Part shown: in pieces, positions 18,693-28,288 of the stretch
Layout of the letters: every line of letters begins with the position of its first letter
Numbering within the stretch: position 1 is the first letter of the stretch
DNA from: Paenibacillus sp. L3-i20
GTDB taxonomy: Bacteria > Bacillota > Bacilli > Paenibacillales > Paenibacillaceae
DNA length: 64,000 bases
Reading direction: 5' to 3'
NCBI RefSeq assembly: GCF_022180385.2
Contig: NZ_BQME02000001.1
Location: forward strand, 1,368,975-1,432,974
Notes under the pieces: model-generated
Databases searched by the model: none
What the model was told of the DNA's origin: nothing
What the model saw: the letters and a program-made list of their open reading frames with translations, nothing else
Translations under genes and position numbers: made by a program

Positions 18693-21521
18693 CTATGAAG
18701 TAGCAACTACTTTAACTTTGTATGGTTTACCACTTAGTTTAGAAGTAAATGTAACAGAGTAGCTGTCACCAGCTTCAATGTTATTAACTGCAGCGGATCC
18801 AACAACTCCACCTTGGTTAACAACTTCTAGAAGAAGTGAACCAGTACCTTTTGCTACATCGTCAAGATCAGAGATACTAGCTGTAAATTCGCCAGCAGTA
18901 ACTGAGTTCATTTCAACTCCGAACTGATCTTTGATTTTTAGTGTATTAAATACAGTTGCAACATTAACTTTAGCTTTGTCGCCTTTAACAACTAGATCTT
19001 CAGCAGTAAGTACAACTGTACCATTTTCGCTGTAGTTTTGTTGTTCGATTGTAGTAGGAATTAGAGCTTCATTTGTAACAATGATTTCTTTTTCCAATGA
19101 TGTTGAAGTAGCTGTAACAAATACAACATACTTAGCTTTTGCAGTACCGTCGTTGCCAACAACTACATCTCCAGCATTAAGTTTAGCACCGTCATATTTC
19201 AAACCAGCAGTAGCTGGAGTTACAGTGTACGCACTTGTAGGAAGTGTAACAGTTGATCCATCTGTACGTTTACCTTTAACTTCAACAGCAACGTTATGGC
19301 TATCAGCAGTTTGTTTGCTGATTTTTGCAGATGTTGTAACTTCATATGATTCGATAGAATCATTGTCGATTACAGCAATTACATGACCATCGTATTCAGA
19401 GATTACAGCTTCTGCAACAGTACCAGCTGCAAGCTTAACCAATGAAAGCTTGATACGCTCATTACCTTTTGCAGTTCCAGTCAAAGTAATAAAGCCGTCT
19501 TTAGTAGTAATTTCGCCAAAACCACCAAGTACGTTAGCAGTACCGTCAGCAGCAGAAATTACAACTTTGTGAGTAGAAATAACGTCATTAAGTTTCACGT
19601 CGCGACCAAATTGATCTTTAACAATGATATGTTTTGCTTCGATCTTAACAGTTCCACCAACGTGAACGTTAGTACCGATATCTTTTAGACCAACTACTGC
19701 TTCTGGGTTACCAGCTGCAACAACATTGATTTGTAGTTGGGAGTTGTTTGGAGTACCAACAACAGTAGCGCCAACGAAGTTTGCACCTTCAACAGATGGA
19801 GCAACCCACTCGATGTAAGCTTCTTTAGTGCTGTAGTTTTGTTTCAAAGAAATTTTATCGTTACCATTGCTAGCGTACAATGTGATTTTACCATTGATTT
19901 CGCTATATTTTTTCACTGCATTACCGTTTTGGTCAAGTGCTGTGAAAGGAATTTTTACAGTTTTGTTAATGGAAACTGCTTCTGGTTGCTCCAAAGTGAA
20001 GTTAGTAAGAACAGATGCTTTCTTAACTACTACATCAAGGGAATCAGACTTTTGACCAAACAACGTCGTTACACGTACAGTGTTTGTTCCATCGAAAGTT
20101 AGAACGCCAGTTGCAGGTGCTGTAAGTGGAATACCGATTTTGTCGTTATTCGGACCTACACCAGATACTGCGTGATCTTTGTTAACTGTGAACAAAGATG
20201 CGTTGTTAGCTACTGCAAATACACCAGCTTTGAATTGTGCAAGCGTTACAGCATTGCCGTATTGATCTTTAGCATCTACAAGAAGGTAGAAATCAGCAAA
20301 TGCAGAGTTAGTCATCAATTCTTTGTTAGTAGCATGGTATACAGACAATACATCTACGCTGTCAACCATAGCTTCTGGACCAACAGTAAATGTTTTTGTT
20401 GCAGTTACGCCATAAGTGTTAAGGTTTAGAATTGCACTTACATATACAGACTCACCAAGAACAAAAGTTCCAGTGCTAGTCAATGTAACAATACCATCTT
20501 TTGCAGAATGAGAAGCAGTAGTACCAGCTTTACCTACTTGGAAAGAAAGGCTTCCACCAGCAGTTTTTGTTACATTTTCGTTGAATTGGTTAACAACTTT
20601 GTAACCAACTGCTACTTTTTTGTAGTCGTTACCAGCAACTAGTGCTACTTTATCGTTAGTGAATTGAATTTCAGTGATTTTCTCATCAGCTGTTTCAAAC
20701 TTAGCAACGATTTCTTTTTCGTTAGCGCCTGTAACAGTAACAGTGGAATCACCTTTCAACAATTTGGAAGCAAGATCCAAAACAACGGATTTCTTGTCTT
20801 CAGCGAAAGTAGTTTTCACTACATCACGAGTAGCAATACCGTTTTTAACTACGAACTTAACTTTTGTAGTGTCAACAGCTTTGTTGAATTGTACTGTTGC
20901 TTGTTTAACACCAGTTTGAGTTACAGAAGCTGTAACTTCTTTTGAAACGATAAGGCCAAGAACCTCACCTAGAGTTTGACCTTTGCCTGGAACTTCAGTG
21001 TTAAGTGCTGTTACGATTACATCGTAAGTAGCGCCACGAAGTGGAATACCAGCCATGTCAGTTTTGTCAGTTGCAAAACCGTATTTGATTGCAGCTGCAG
21101 GAATGTCAGCATAAGCTACTTCTGCACCGAAAGCGCGAATTACGAATGCGAAGAACTCTTGGTTCTTAAGTTCGCTTCCGAAACCGAACTTGTTGTTGCC
21201 TTTACCCTCAGTCAGTTTGTTTTCAACTGCCCAAGAGATGTAACCGTCGTAACCTTTGTCAGTTACGTCAGTGAAAGTGTGGGATTTTTTAGTTGCTTTT
21301 GCAACTTCTTCTTTACCAAGAAGACGGGACAATAGAACGATGATATCTTGACGTTTCCAAGTTTGATCTTCTTTAAGATCGCCCTCTGCATTACCTTTGA
21401 TAACACCTAGTTCTTTCAGGAATTCACCAGCAGATTTTGTTTCTTCTGCTGCAGATACAACAGTTGCGAACATGGAAAATACCATTGCAATCGCAACTAA
21501 CAAGGATAAACTTTTCTTCAT
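18693..21521 (-). CDS. SLH/Ig-like surface protein, candidate main S-layer protein
   Basis: The product has 942 residues from ATG 21521. A signal peptide (SLSLLVAIAMVFSMFATVVSA) is followed by a degenerate SLH region at the N-terminus (about 25-195: FLKELGVIKG, FTDVTDKGYDGYISWAVENK). Then come many Ig-like domains with KDQFG/DQNGNAV motifs (about 205-942). N-terminal SLH plus a long Ig-like body is the usual plan of Paenibacillus S-layer proteins. Codon use looks strongly biased, consistent with high expression. Two starts in the same frame have good ribosome sites: ATG 21599 (AAGGGGGTG, 8 nt) and ATG 21521 (AGGAGGAG, about 11 nt). Only the second gives a normal signal peptide. A promoter lies about 215 nt upstream and a strong terminator follows. 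Confidence 0.9.
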   Translation of the reverse strand: MKKSLSLLVAIAMVFSMFATVVSAAEETKSAGEFLKELGVIKGNAEGDLKEDQTWKRQDIIVLLSRLLGKEEVAKATKKSHTFTDVTDKGYDGYISWAVENKLTEGKGNNKFGFGSELKNQEFFAFVIRAFGAEVAYADIPAAAIKYGFATDKTDMAGIPLRGATYDVIVTALNTEVPGKGQTLGEVLGLIVSKEVTASVTQTGVKQATVQFNKAVDTTKVKFVVKNGIATRDVVKTTFAEDKKSVVLDLASKLLKGDSTVTVTGANEKEIVAKFETADEKITEIQFTNDKVALVAGNDYKKVAVGYKVVNQFNENVTKTAGGSLSFQVGKAGTTASHSAKDGIVTLTSTGTFVLGESVYVSAILNLNTYGVTATKTFTVGPEAMVDSVDVLSVYHATNKELMTNSAFADFYLLVDAKDQYGNAVTLAQFKAGVFAVANNASLFTVNKDHAVSGVGPNNDKIGIPLTAPATGVLTFDGTNTVRVTTLFGQKSDSLDVVVKKASVLTNFTLEQPEAVSINKTVKIPFTALDQNGNAVKKYSEINGKITLYASNGNDKISLKQNYSTKEAYIEWVAPSVEGANFVGATVVGTPNNSQLQINVVAAGNPEAVVGLKDIGTNVHVGGTVKIEAKHIIVKDQFGRDVKLNDVISTHKVVISAADGTANVLGGFGEITTKDGFITLTGTAKGNERIKLSLVKLAAGTVAEAVISEYDGHVIAVIDNDSIESYEVTTSAKISKQTADSHNVAVEVKGKRTDGSTVTLPTSAYTVTPATAGLKYDGAKLNAGDVVVGNDGTAKAKYVVFVTATSTSLEKEIIVTNEALIPTTIEQQNYSENGTVVLTAEDLVVKGDKAKVNVATVFNTLKIKDQFGVEMNSVTAGEFTASISDLDDVAKGTGSLLLEVVNQGGVVGSAAVNNIEAGDSYSVTFTSKLSGKPYKVKVVATS

Positions 21522-21599
21522 AACCTTTTTTTCTCCTCCTCTAAATTGCTTCGGTTGTTGAGAGTTTTGTTTGGATAATAAATAGCTCGTTTCCCTCAT
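21522..21599 (-). promoter_or_regulatory. Alternative in-frame upstream translation start of the S-layer gene
   Basis: ATG 21599 is preceded by AAGGGGGTG with 8-nt spacing and is in frame with the ATG at 21521, adding 26 mostly polar residues (MRETSYLLSKQNSQQPK...). Both starts look usable. Confidence 0.6.
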
Positions 21600-21741
21600 A
21601 GCCGATTCACCCCCTTCCCAGAGTAGAGCAGTAATTTGTATAAATGATGTCTACACACATGATCAACCCTATGTAATCTCATGTAGTAGAAACTTGTAAA
21701 CCATGAAAGAATAGATGCTAGATTAGCTGCATCACTATAAC

Positions 21742-21770
21742 ATTATACAATGGGCTACCCTTACCGTAAA
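21742..21770 (-). promoter_or_regulatory. Putative sigma-A promoter of the S-layer gene
   Basis: Minus-strand TTTACG (21765-21770), a 17-nt spacer and a perfect TATAAT (21742-21747) preceded by TG. The predicted 5' leader is about 215 nt. Confidence 0.65.
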
Positions 21771-22023
21771 GAGGAAGTTGAGAATTCATTCCATTCGCTT
21801 CTCTTTTTCCATGTTTTTCGGTAATGTAATGCCCGCTTGTTGATAACGTCATGTATTTAAACGTATGTTGGAGAGAAAAGTTGCGTTATGTTTCGAAAAA
21901 GTTTCTGAGGATTTTTTAATTCCTCGATTTTCACTGGAACTTTCTAAGTATATCCTGTATTTATACGTGAAGTCGATGCTAAACATTTTCCATGGATAAT
22001 GTTACACCTATTAATGAATGAAT
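21771..22023. other. AT-rich intergenic region upstream of the S-layer promoter
   Basis: The 549-nt gap between the two SLH genes holds the S-layer leader, its promoter, this AT-rich stretch and, at its far end, the terminator of the upstream gene. No ORF with a convincing start is present here. Other than a 9-bp inverted repeat near 21904-21928 (cTGAGGATTtt...AATtCCTCga) I see nothing. Confidence 0.5.
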
Positions 22024-22050
22024 GAAAAGGAGCCGCATTAAGCAGCTCCT
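22024..22050 (-). terminator. Putative terminator of the 22071-25793 SLH gene
   Basis: A short stem (AGGAGC with GCTCCT, 22028-22033 with 22045-22050, plus two inner pairs) is followed on the minus strand by TTTTCATTCATT. It is modest but well placed. Confidence 0.55.
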
Positions 22051-22070
22051 CATTAAAACGGAACGACCAG

Positions 22071-25000
22071 CTAGATAAACTTCTTCTTACGCATTACACG
22101 TTCTGCGATAATAGCCGCATCCGCACGCTTTAGCGGAGACTTCGGATCAAATCTGAACGTCGGCTTCCCTTCAAGTTGTGTATTGGGCAAGCCTTCTATG
22201 AATTTTGCATTTGTAATAGCTATTATAGAAGCAAGCGAATAGTTTTCCATGACGTTAGCATCGGTAAACTTTTTCTGCAAAGTTGCTCTATCCTTTTCGA
22301 AATTATCGCCTGAATTTTTTAATAGCTCGCCCGCTCTAGCGATCATAACAGCCGCTTCTTCACGAGTCAGATTCTCGTTTGGCAAAAACACTTGTGCCCC
22401 GCTTCCACGAATTATCCCTTTTCTTGCTGCTGTTTCAATATAACGATAATCCCATAGATTACTTAAACCAGGGATCGGCGGTACATCTGTAAAGGTCATA
22501 TTGTTATCGTAATCAAGTGGAATTTGGAACATCTTAACTAGCAGTTGTGCAAACTCTCCACGTGTAATGTTGTCATACACGCCAAATTCATTGAAATCCT
22601 TATTGCTCATCATTCCTCTAGCGTACATGAGCTCTATCGAGTTACGCGCATAGGCATGCCCAATGACATCAGGGTAGCTGAATCTCATCATCTTGACTGC
22701 ATAGAAACCAAATCCATCAATTGGAGCTGTGATCGTATTTTTTTGTGTATTGATAACTCCACCTACATTAGTCCAAATACCATTATAGTAACGCCAAATG
22801 CTAAGCGTGTTGGACATAATGTCACGGATAGAAGCGTCATATTTCAACGTTATCGTTCCTTTATTAGAAGGCTCCAACCACTTATCAAGCGATCTTGAAA
22901 AGAAGTGATTGCCGGTTTCGTAAGGATGTGAGCCCTTCTTAAATTGATATCCTTCCATATAAGTACCTGTTTTGTAGCCTGGATCAACCCAGAACAGATT
23001 GGAAGCATATCCAAAGTGCAGGAGTGGTGTAATAACAGCTGCACCAATTTCATCGTAGCTTACTGTCTTGAATGTACCATCTTGTGCAACACCAGCTTGG
23101 TTATCAGAAACATCGTTATATATTTTTACACTTCTGCCGTCTTTACGATCTGCAATTCCGAACAAAATTTCCTGTGAATCAAATAAATCAGGGTTCTCAA
23201 TTGGCTGTCCCGGATTAATATTTGCTTGACGAAGGAATGTGTTTTTCGGGAAGGCCATTGCTATTTCACCTTTGAAGGCAGATATTTTACCTGAACCTGA
23301 TAGTAGTGTTTTGTACTGCGCGCCTACCGTGTTGTCGGCAGCATAGTTTACAGAGAACTGACCATCTAACTTTTCTGTACCTCTATAAACCGTAAATTTA
23401 ATTGTGTTGTTCCCTGCCTTCAAGTTCTTCACTTGATAGCGGAACAGGTCTTCGGACGCTTTTTTAACCATCTCAGTTTTACCTATTAGAATGCGATCCG
23501 CGCCTTCAGCTCGAATACTTACATTGAGGAAGTTTTGGTTAACTACTTTCTCCTGTGGCAGCATTGGCGATAAGATCTGAAAAGGCGCTATTTCTCTGGA
23601 AATCGTAACGGTTTGAGTGAAGCTTTCTGATCCCACCTTAGCGGAAATCGTAACACTCATTGGACCAGATTCAGGCAGGTTCAATCCAAAGAGGCGCAGC
23701 TTATACTCTTTGTTAGCTCCATCATTTCTTTCAGCGTAGAGAACATTTTGCTGATCTGGAGTAAGGATAATATTATTGTTGTTATCCACTGACGTTGCCA
23801 ACAAATCTTTGCCGTCTATTTTAATTAATAAGTTTTGCAAGTTTGATGCAGTAAAAATTAAGTCTACTTTCTTTTCTGTTGTCGTATAGCTAGTAGGTGT
23901 AATTTGTTTAAACTTCTTTGACACACTATCCGTCATAAATCTTTCATTTAAAGAATCATAACGAGGATCCTTCAGATACGGCACGGGCTCAATCAATGTA
24001 ATTGCAGGTTGTGTCTTTGAGAAGTAATACAACATAAGTCTAGAAGAGACCTGAATACCGTTCGCCCTACCAGATATACCAATTTCGTTTGAACCAAACG
24101 TTAGTTGCCCAGGCAATGCATAGACGAACTCACCTGTAATTGTATTTATTTGACCGAGCGTAGGCACGCCTGTCGTAGCAGTCAATCCCATCTTAACTGT
24201 ACGCCCATTCATCGTAAACTCAAGAGAATTCAAATCATTGGGCAAGTTAAAGTTTACAAGCCTACCATTAAGTTGAGTAAGAGGACTTCCATCATTGTAG
24301 AAGATTTGTCCATCGTACACATTGGATAATTGAATTGATGAGATTGGTGAATTGATGAATGTTCGCGTTTCCGTAAATTCATTAGTACCCACTTTAACCG
24401 TGAACTCTAATGTAATTTCTCCTTCTGGCAATGCCTCAATTCGATACACTTGGCGCTTAATGCTGCCCGCCATCGTTGTAAATGGCGTATATTTGAATGA
24501 GGAGCCTGTAATCGGCACATTGTTCAAACGAGCGGATATTTTCGTCGTACCACCAGCGTCTAAATTAAAATTGTTAGCATCAAGTACAAGCCAAAACGGC
24601 ATTTGATAAACTGTGGAATTATTAGAGAATTTTGTATCTGATGCATACGTAACTAATGAGTCAGGAGCCCCTTCCCCGCCTAGAACACTATACATTTGAC
24701 GAACATCACTAATGTAAGGGGAGTTACTGTCTCGTACTGTAAATGGAATAAGAGGACTATAATTTTGCCCTAAGTAATTCGTATTAACTTTAAGTGAATA
24801 AAGACCGTTGCCAGTGGTCGAAACCGTACTTGTCGTCGAAAAAGAATACTCTCTGAATGTAGCAGTCTGTCTTACTTGAGTGACTGTAACCTGGTTAGCC
24901 GGTATAACAACGGGAGTAGTTCCCGAATCTTTATTAAACTCTAGCGATATTTGCGGTACTCCATCTACTTCACCAGCATTAGGCAAACGTACGACCAACT

Positions 25001-25793
25001 TACCTTTTAATGTGTGATTAGAAAATGGTTCAATGATACCTCTTGTATCCAGTTGAATGGCATTATTCGCAGGCGCAGGTCCTACAGCCGTTACATTGTG
25101 TGCAGTCGCTGCATTGCTCGGGAAATAAATAATTTTGCGAGTAACCGTATAGGATTTGCCCGCGTTCCTTGCTACGATATCAATCGTATTCAATCCGATC
25201 GCCAAGGAAAGGCCTGAGTGGATGTATGTTCCACCAGCTCCGTTAAAAGCAATCGAACCATTAATCGATACTTCAGTTGCATTCGCAGCTTTAATTAAAA
25301 TAGTCGGTTTCTGGATAGAAACCACTTCTTCAATCCCTTCACGCAACTTAATTCCACCAGCAAGCTCAATATCCGTAATAACTGGTACATTGTTGAATGC
25401 AACATAACTAGTTGCTTTAACGATACCGCTATTATTGTTGCTAATACCGCTTACTGTAATTTCATTCAAACCTTCAAAAAGTTCAATAGAAGTAAATAAA
25501 AAATTGTTGCTTGTCACTAATGGTGCCGCGCTTCCATTCGAAGGCTCGCCTACTGGCTTGCCATTCACCATACGTTGAACGGAATACGTGATCGATTGTG
25601 CTGACACATCTGAGAACGTACCAGCCAAGTTCACTCTGTTGGAGTTAACAGTTGTTGGGGATGTCGCTACTGTACTAAAATCTGCGAACGTAAAAAATTG
25701 TGAGGCTGCCTTAGCAACTTGTGTACCAGCGGTTAGCGGTAACATTGTGACAATTAGTGCAATCGAAAGTATTGTCGAAATGAGCTTCTTCAA
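22071..25793 (-). CDS. Large cell-surface protein with C-terminal SLH repeats
   Basis: The product has 1240 residues. The start is TTG 25793 (LKKLISTILSIALIV...), with AAAGGAG 8 nt upstream; it gives a normal signal peptide ending near VAKAAS. The body (about 30-1040) looks like repeated Ig/cadherin-like beta domains with recurrent 'EGLNEITVSG', 'IGLNTIDIVA', 'FGSNEIGISG', 'AGNNTIKFTV' turns, which suggests one repeated fold. Three SLH repeats end the protein (about 1045-1240: FSYPDVIGHAYARNSIELM, FTDVPPIPGL, FTDANVMENYSLASI). The frame stays open for 34 codons upstream and has a strong SD (AAGGAGGAG, 25895-25903) but no ordinary start codon at the right distance. Function beyond surface attachment is unknown. 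Confidence 0.9.
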   Translation of the reverse strand: MKKLISTILSIALIVTMLPLTAGTQVAKAASQFFTFADFSTVATSPTTVNSNRVNLAGTFSDVSAQSITYSVQRMVNGKPVGEPSNGSAAPLVTSNNFLFTSIELFEGLNEITVSGISNNNSGIVKATSYVAFNNVPVITDIELAGGIKLREGIEEVVSIQKPTILIKAANATEVSINGSIAFNGAGGTYIHSGLSLAIGLNTIDIVARNAGKSYTVTRKIIYFPSNAATAHNVTAVGPAPANNAIQLDTRGIIEPFSNHTLKGKLVVRLPNAGEVDGVPQISLEFNKDSGTTPVVIPANQVTVTQVRQTATFREYSFSTTSTVSTTGNGLYSLKVNTNYLGQNYSPLIPFTVRDSNSPYISDVRQMYSVLGGEGAPDSLVTYASDTKFSNNSTVYQMPFWLVLDANNFNLDAGGTTKISARLNNVPITGSSFKYTPFTTMAGSIKRQVYRIEALPEGEITLEFTVKVGTNEFTETRTFINSPISSIQLSNVYDGQIFYNDGSPLTQLNGRLVNFNLPNDLNSLEFTMNGRTVKMGLTATTGVPTLGQINTITGEFVYALPGQLTFGSNEIGISGRANGIQVSSRLMLYYFSKTQPAITLIEPVPYLKDPRYDSLNERFMTDSVSKKFKQITPTSYTTTEKKVDLIFTASNLQNLLIKIDGKDLLATSVDNNNNIILTPDQQNVLYAERNDGANKEYKLRLFGLNLPESGPMSVTISAKVGSESFTQTVTISREIAPFQILSPMLPQEKVVNQNFLNVSIRAEGADRILIGKTEMVKKASEDLFRYQVKNLKAGNNTIKFTVYRGTEKLDGQFSVNYAADNTVGAQYKTLLSGSGKISAFKGEIAMAFPKNTFLRQANINPGQPIENPDLFDSQEILFGIADRKDGRSVKIYNDVSDNQAGVAQDGTFKTVSYDEIGAAVITPLLHFGYASNLFWVDPGYKTGTYMEGYQFKKGSHPYETGNHFFSRSLDKWLEPSNKGTITLKYDASIRDIMSNTLSIWRYYNGIWTNVGGVINTQKNTITAPIDGFGFYAVKMMRFSYPDVIGHAYARNSIELMYARGMMSNKDFNEFGVYDNITRGEFAQLLVKMFQIPLDYDNNMTFTDVPPIPGLSNLWDYRYIETAARKGIIRGSGAQVFLPNENLTREEAAVMIARAGELLKNSGDNFEKDRATLQKKFTDANVMENYSLASIIAITNAKFIEGLPNTQLEGKPTFRFDPKSPLKRADAAIIAERVMRKKKFI

Positions 25794-26030
25794 AGTATGA
25801 TCTCCTTTTTGTTTGGATGACTGATATTGATTAATTCTTTGATCATGAAGGTAGGTTCCTACTTGCTTCTTGGATTGTTTCTTAAAAATATACACTCCTC
25901 CTTGCGCGTCTTTCTCTTCTCGCTTGCACGAACAAGCTATTAAGACATCTGAACTAGAGTAATCTATATCTATTTATCGGTCATTAGATGGGATAAGTTT
26001 AGTAGGATTGGAAAATTGCAGAACGAATAA

Positions 26031-26061
26031 AAGCCCCGCATCCATAATGGATACAGGGCCT
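26031..26061 (-). terminator. Intrinsic terminator of tagO
   Basis: A 13-bp stem with G-U pairs (26031-26043 with 26049-26061) and a 5-nt loop are followed by TTTTATTC on the minus strand. Confidence 0.75.
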
Positions 26062-26079
26062 CTTTGTAAAATAAGTCCG

Positions 26080-27216
26080 TTACTTGCCGCGTGACTGTTG
26101 TGTATCTACTTTCGCAAGTCTCGCTAAGAAATTAATGAGTGGGCGGCGCGTCTTATCGACGATGCCGATCAGTTCAGCTCCAATTTGCAGGAAGAATAGG
26201 AGCAGACAGATTACACCAAAGGTAATCCAATTGGCTGCGCTCGATTGCACAACAGCTGATTGAATAATAGCTAACACGCCGAATATTGCTGCTACGCCCC
26301 AAATAATTAAAACTGTACGACGGTGGCTGTAGCCTAAATCTTGCAGACGGTGATGCAGATGATCTTTGTCCGGTGCGAAGATTGGTTTTTTATTGACCCA
26401 CCGACGCACGATTGCAAAGAATGTATCAGAAAGCGGCACACCGATAATCAACAAAGGTATTACGAATGATACTAACGTCACTTGCTTGAAACCAAGCATA
26501 GACAATGTTGCTAAGCTAAAGCCAAGGAATAAGGAGCCTGAATCGCCCATAAAGATCTTGGCCGGATGAAAGTTAAACACAAGGAAACCTACAATACCGC
26601 CGAGCAGCAATGTACCGAGTAGAATAACTGGCTGGAAGCCCATAAGTGATGCCATTACAACGATCGTTGAGATTGCAATGCCGGACACACCTGCTGCCAA
26701 TCCATCTAAACCATCAATAAGATTAATTGCATTTGTCACGCCTACAATCCACAAAATCGTGATTGGAATACCGATCCAGCTTGCAATCGGCTGCATCGTC
26801 TCACCAAATGGGATATTGACCAAATCAATTCGCACTTCGAAACCGAAAACGACTACGCAAGCCGCAGCAATTTGACCTAAAAGCTTAATCTTCGCAGACA
26901 ACTCGAAACGGTCGTCAAGTGCACCGATAATAATAATTATTGTACCGCCGACAAGTAGAGCGTTGATCATATTGACATCTCTTGGACGCAACAGTCCATC
27001 CGGAATGAATGGCGAAACCAACAAAAATGCCCCTACAAATGCGATATAAATAGCAAGACCTCCGAGACGCGGCATTATACGCGTATGTACCTTCCGGTGG
27101 TTCGGTTTATCTATTGCACCAACCTTGAAAGCAAATTTCCTCACAAGTGGTGTCATTAAAAGTGCTAATACAAGAGCGATTATAAATCCAATGGCATACA
27201 ATAAAACTATTGGCAT
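26080..27216 (-). CDS. tagO: Undecaprenyl-phosphate N-acetylhexosamine-1-phosphate transferase (TagO/WecA type)
   Basis: This membrane enzyme attaches the first sugar phosphate to undecaprenyl phosphate, starting teichoic acid or secondary wall polymer synthesis. The 378-residue protein has about 11 hydrophobic segments and the MraY-superfamily motifs DKPNHRKVHTRIMPRLGG, NAINLIDGLDGLAAG and GDSGSLFLG, plus the HHRLQDLGYSHR motif typical of TagO/WecA rather than MraY. ATG 27216 has GGAGAG 8 nt upstream; the frame extends ten codons further without a ribosome site. Next in the order DUF5693-csaB-tagA-tagO, it is separated from tagA by a 306-nt leader with its own promoter, so it may be controlled separately. 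Confidence 0.92.
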   Translation of the reverse strand: MPIVLLYAIGFIIALVLALLMTPLVRKFAFKVGAIDKPNHRKVHTRIMPRLGGLAIYIAFVGAFLLVSPFIPDGLLRPRDVNMINALLVGGTIIIIIGALDDRFELSAKIKLLGQIAAACVVVFGFEVRIDLVNIPFGETMQPIASWIGIPITILWIVGVTNAINLIDGLDGLAAGVSGIAISTIVVMASLMGFQPVILLGTLLLGGIVGFLVFNFHPAKIFMGDSGSLFLGFSLATLSMLGFKQVTLVSFVIPLLIIGVPLSDTFFAIVRRWVNKKPIFAPDKDHLHHRLQDLGYSHRRTVLIIWGVAAIFGVLAIIQSAVVQSSAANWITFGVICLLLFFLQIGAELIGIVDKTRRPLINFLARLAKVDTQQSRGK

Positions 27217-27453
27217 GCGTACTACTCTCCTTTTCTGAAAACACAAGCAGTCATTACATTAGAGCTATACTCTGCTTATATTTCACATCGAAACGTTTGC
27301 TTATGCGATCTAGTGTAAACGGATGAATCCCGGCATCTTCGGGGGCCCAACGTACGTTTCGCGATGAAATATAAGCACCTATAAGCCCTTAGACTTATAT
27401 ACCCTTATATTTTGAAAATCACGCATTGCTCATTCCGTTAGCTACCGAAGTGA
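27217..27453 (-). promoter_or_regulatory. Long tagO leader with imperfect 22-nt inverted repeat
   Basis: Two arms (27274-27295 and 27355-27376) match at 19 of 22 positions as an inverted repeat and enclose 59 nt, which itself includes a GC-rich hairpin (CCCGGCATCTTCGGG, 27329-27343). The element sits between the predicted promoter and the ribosome site. I do not recognise it as a known riboswitch. Confidence 0.55.
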
Positions 27454-27483
27454 ATTATACTCCGATCGAAAAAGAAACACCAA
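27454..27483 (-). promoter_or_regulatory. Putative sigma-A promoter of tagO
   Basis: Minus-strand TTGGTG (27478-27483), an 18-nt spacer and TATAAT (27454-27459). The predicted leader is about 230 nt long. Confidence 0.6.
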
Positions 27484-27522
27484 CCCCGTTTTCATCCATT
27501 TTCCTTGAAAAAATCGACATTT

Positions 27523-28281
27523 TTACGCTAAAGGACGAGTTTTTGTCACGTTTTCTTTGTTACGAACCACTTTCACTACGAATTTCGGCAAATCAAGCAT
27601 TCTTTTGTACCGTTTTGGTTCCTGAAGCAGACGATACAGCCATTCGATACGAAGTTTCTGGAACACAACAGGAGCGCGCTTTAACTGACCAGAAACAATA
27701 TCAAAGCTTCCCCCCACACCCATCATAAAGGATGCGCCAAGACGTTCCTTATATTGGATTGTCCAACCTTCCTTCTCCATTCCGCGAGCAATGAACAAAA
27801 GATTGGGACGAAGCTTACTAATTTCATCGACGATCACAGCATCTTCATCAGGTCCAAAAAATCCGTTTCGGTAGCCTACAATTCGAACCTGCGGATATTG
27901 AAGTTGCAGTTTCTCGGCTGCTGCTTCGATAATCTCTTGAGAAGTACCAAGCAGATATGCCGTCCACTTATGCTTCTCCCCTTGCTCCATTAGTCGGTGC
28001 ATGAGATCAAAGCCAGCGACACGCTCTGACACGGGTTCCCCTACATAATTAGCAGCCCATACGACTCCCGCACCATCCGGTACGATGATATCAGCTTTAT
28101 TCATAACGTTAGCAAATTCAGGGTTGTTCAAAGCCGCCATTACCATAATCGGATTAGCCGTTATGACATGCGTTTGACGCCCTTCCTCAATAGCCGTTGT
28201 AATATATGTTACCGTCTCGTCCATGCCTAGTTTCGAGAACGGTATGCCAAAGATCGGCACGGTTGGTAGTTGTTTCGACAT
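27523..28281 (-). CDS. tagA: WecG/TagA/CpsF-family glycosyltransferase
   Basis: This enzyme family adds N-acetylmannosamine to the undecaprenyl-linked sugar made by TagO/WecA, the second step of wall polymer linkage. The 252-residue protein has the family core: ITANPIMVMAALNNPEF, IIVPDGAGVVWA, YLLGTSQEIIEAA and the late PxQE-like segment around LLFIARGMEKEG, ending with the basic LYRLLQEPKRYKRM helix. ATG 28281 has GAGGTG 8 nt upstream and lies 7 nt after the csaB stop, so the two are probably one transcript. The exact sugar is not shown by sequence. Confidence 0.9.
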   Translation of the reverse strand: MSKQLPTVPIFGIPFSKLGMDETVTYITTAIEEGRQTHVITANPIMVMAALNNPEFANVMNKADIIVPDGAGVVWAANYVGEPVSERVAGFDLMHRLMEQGEKHKWTAYLLGTSQEIIEAAAEKLQLQYPQVRIVGYRNGFFGPDEDAVIVDEISKLRPNLLFIARGMEKEGWTIQYKERLGASFMMGVGGSFDIVSGQLKRAPVVFQKLRIEWLYRLLQEPKRYKRMLDLPKFVVKVVRNKENVTKTRPLA

Positions 28282-28288
28282 GAGGAAA

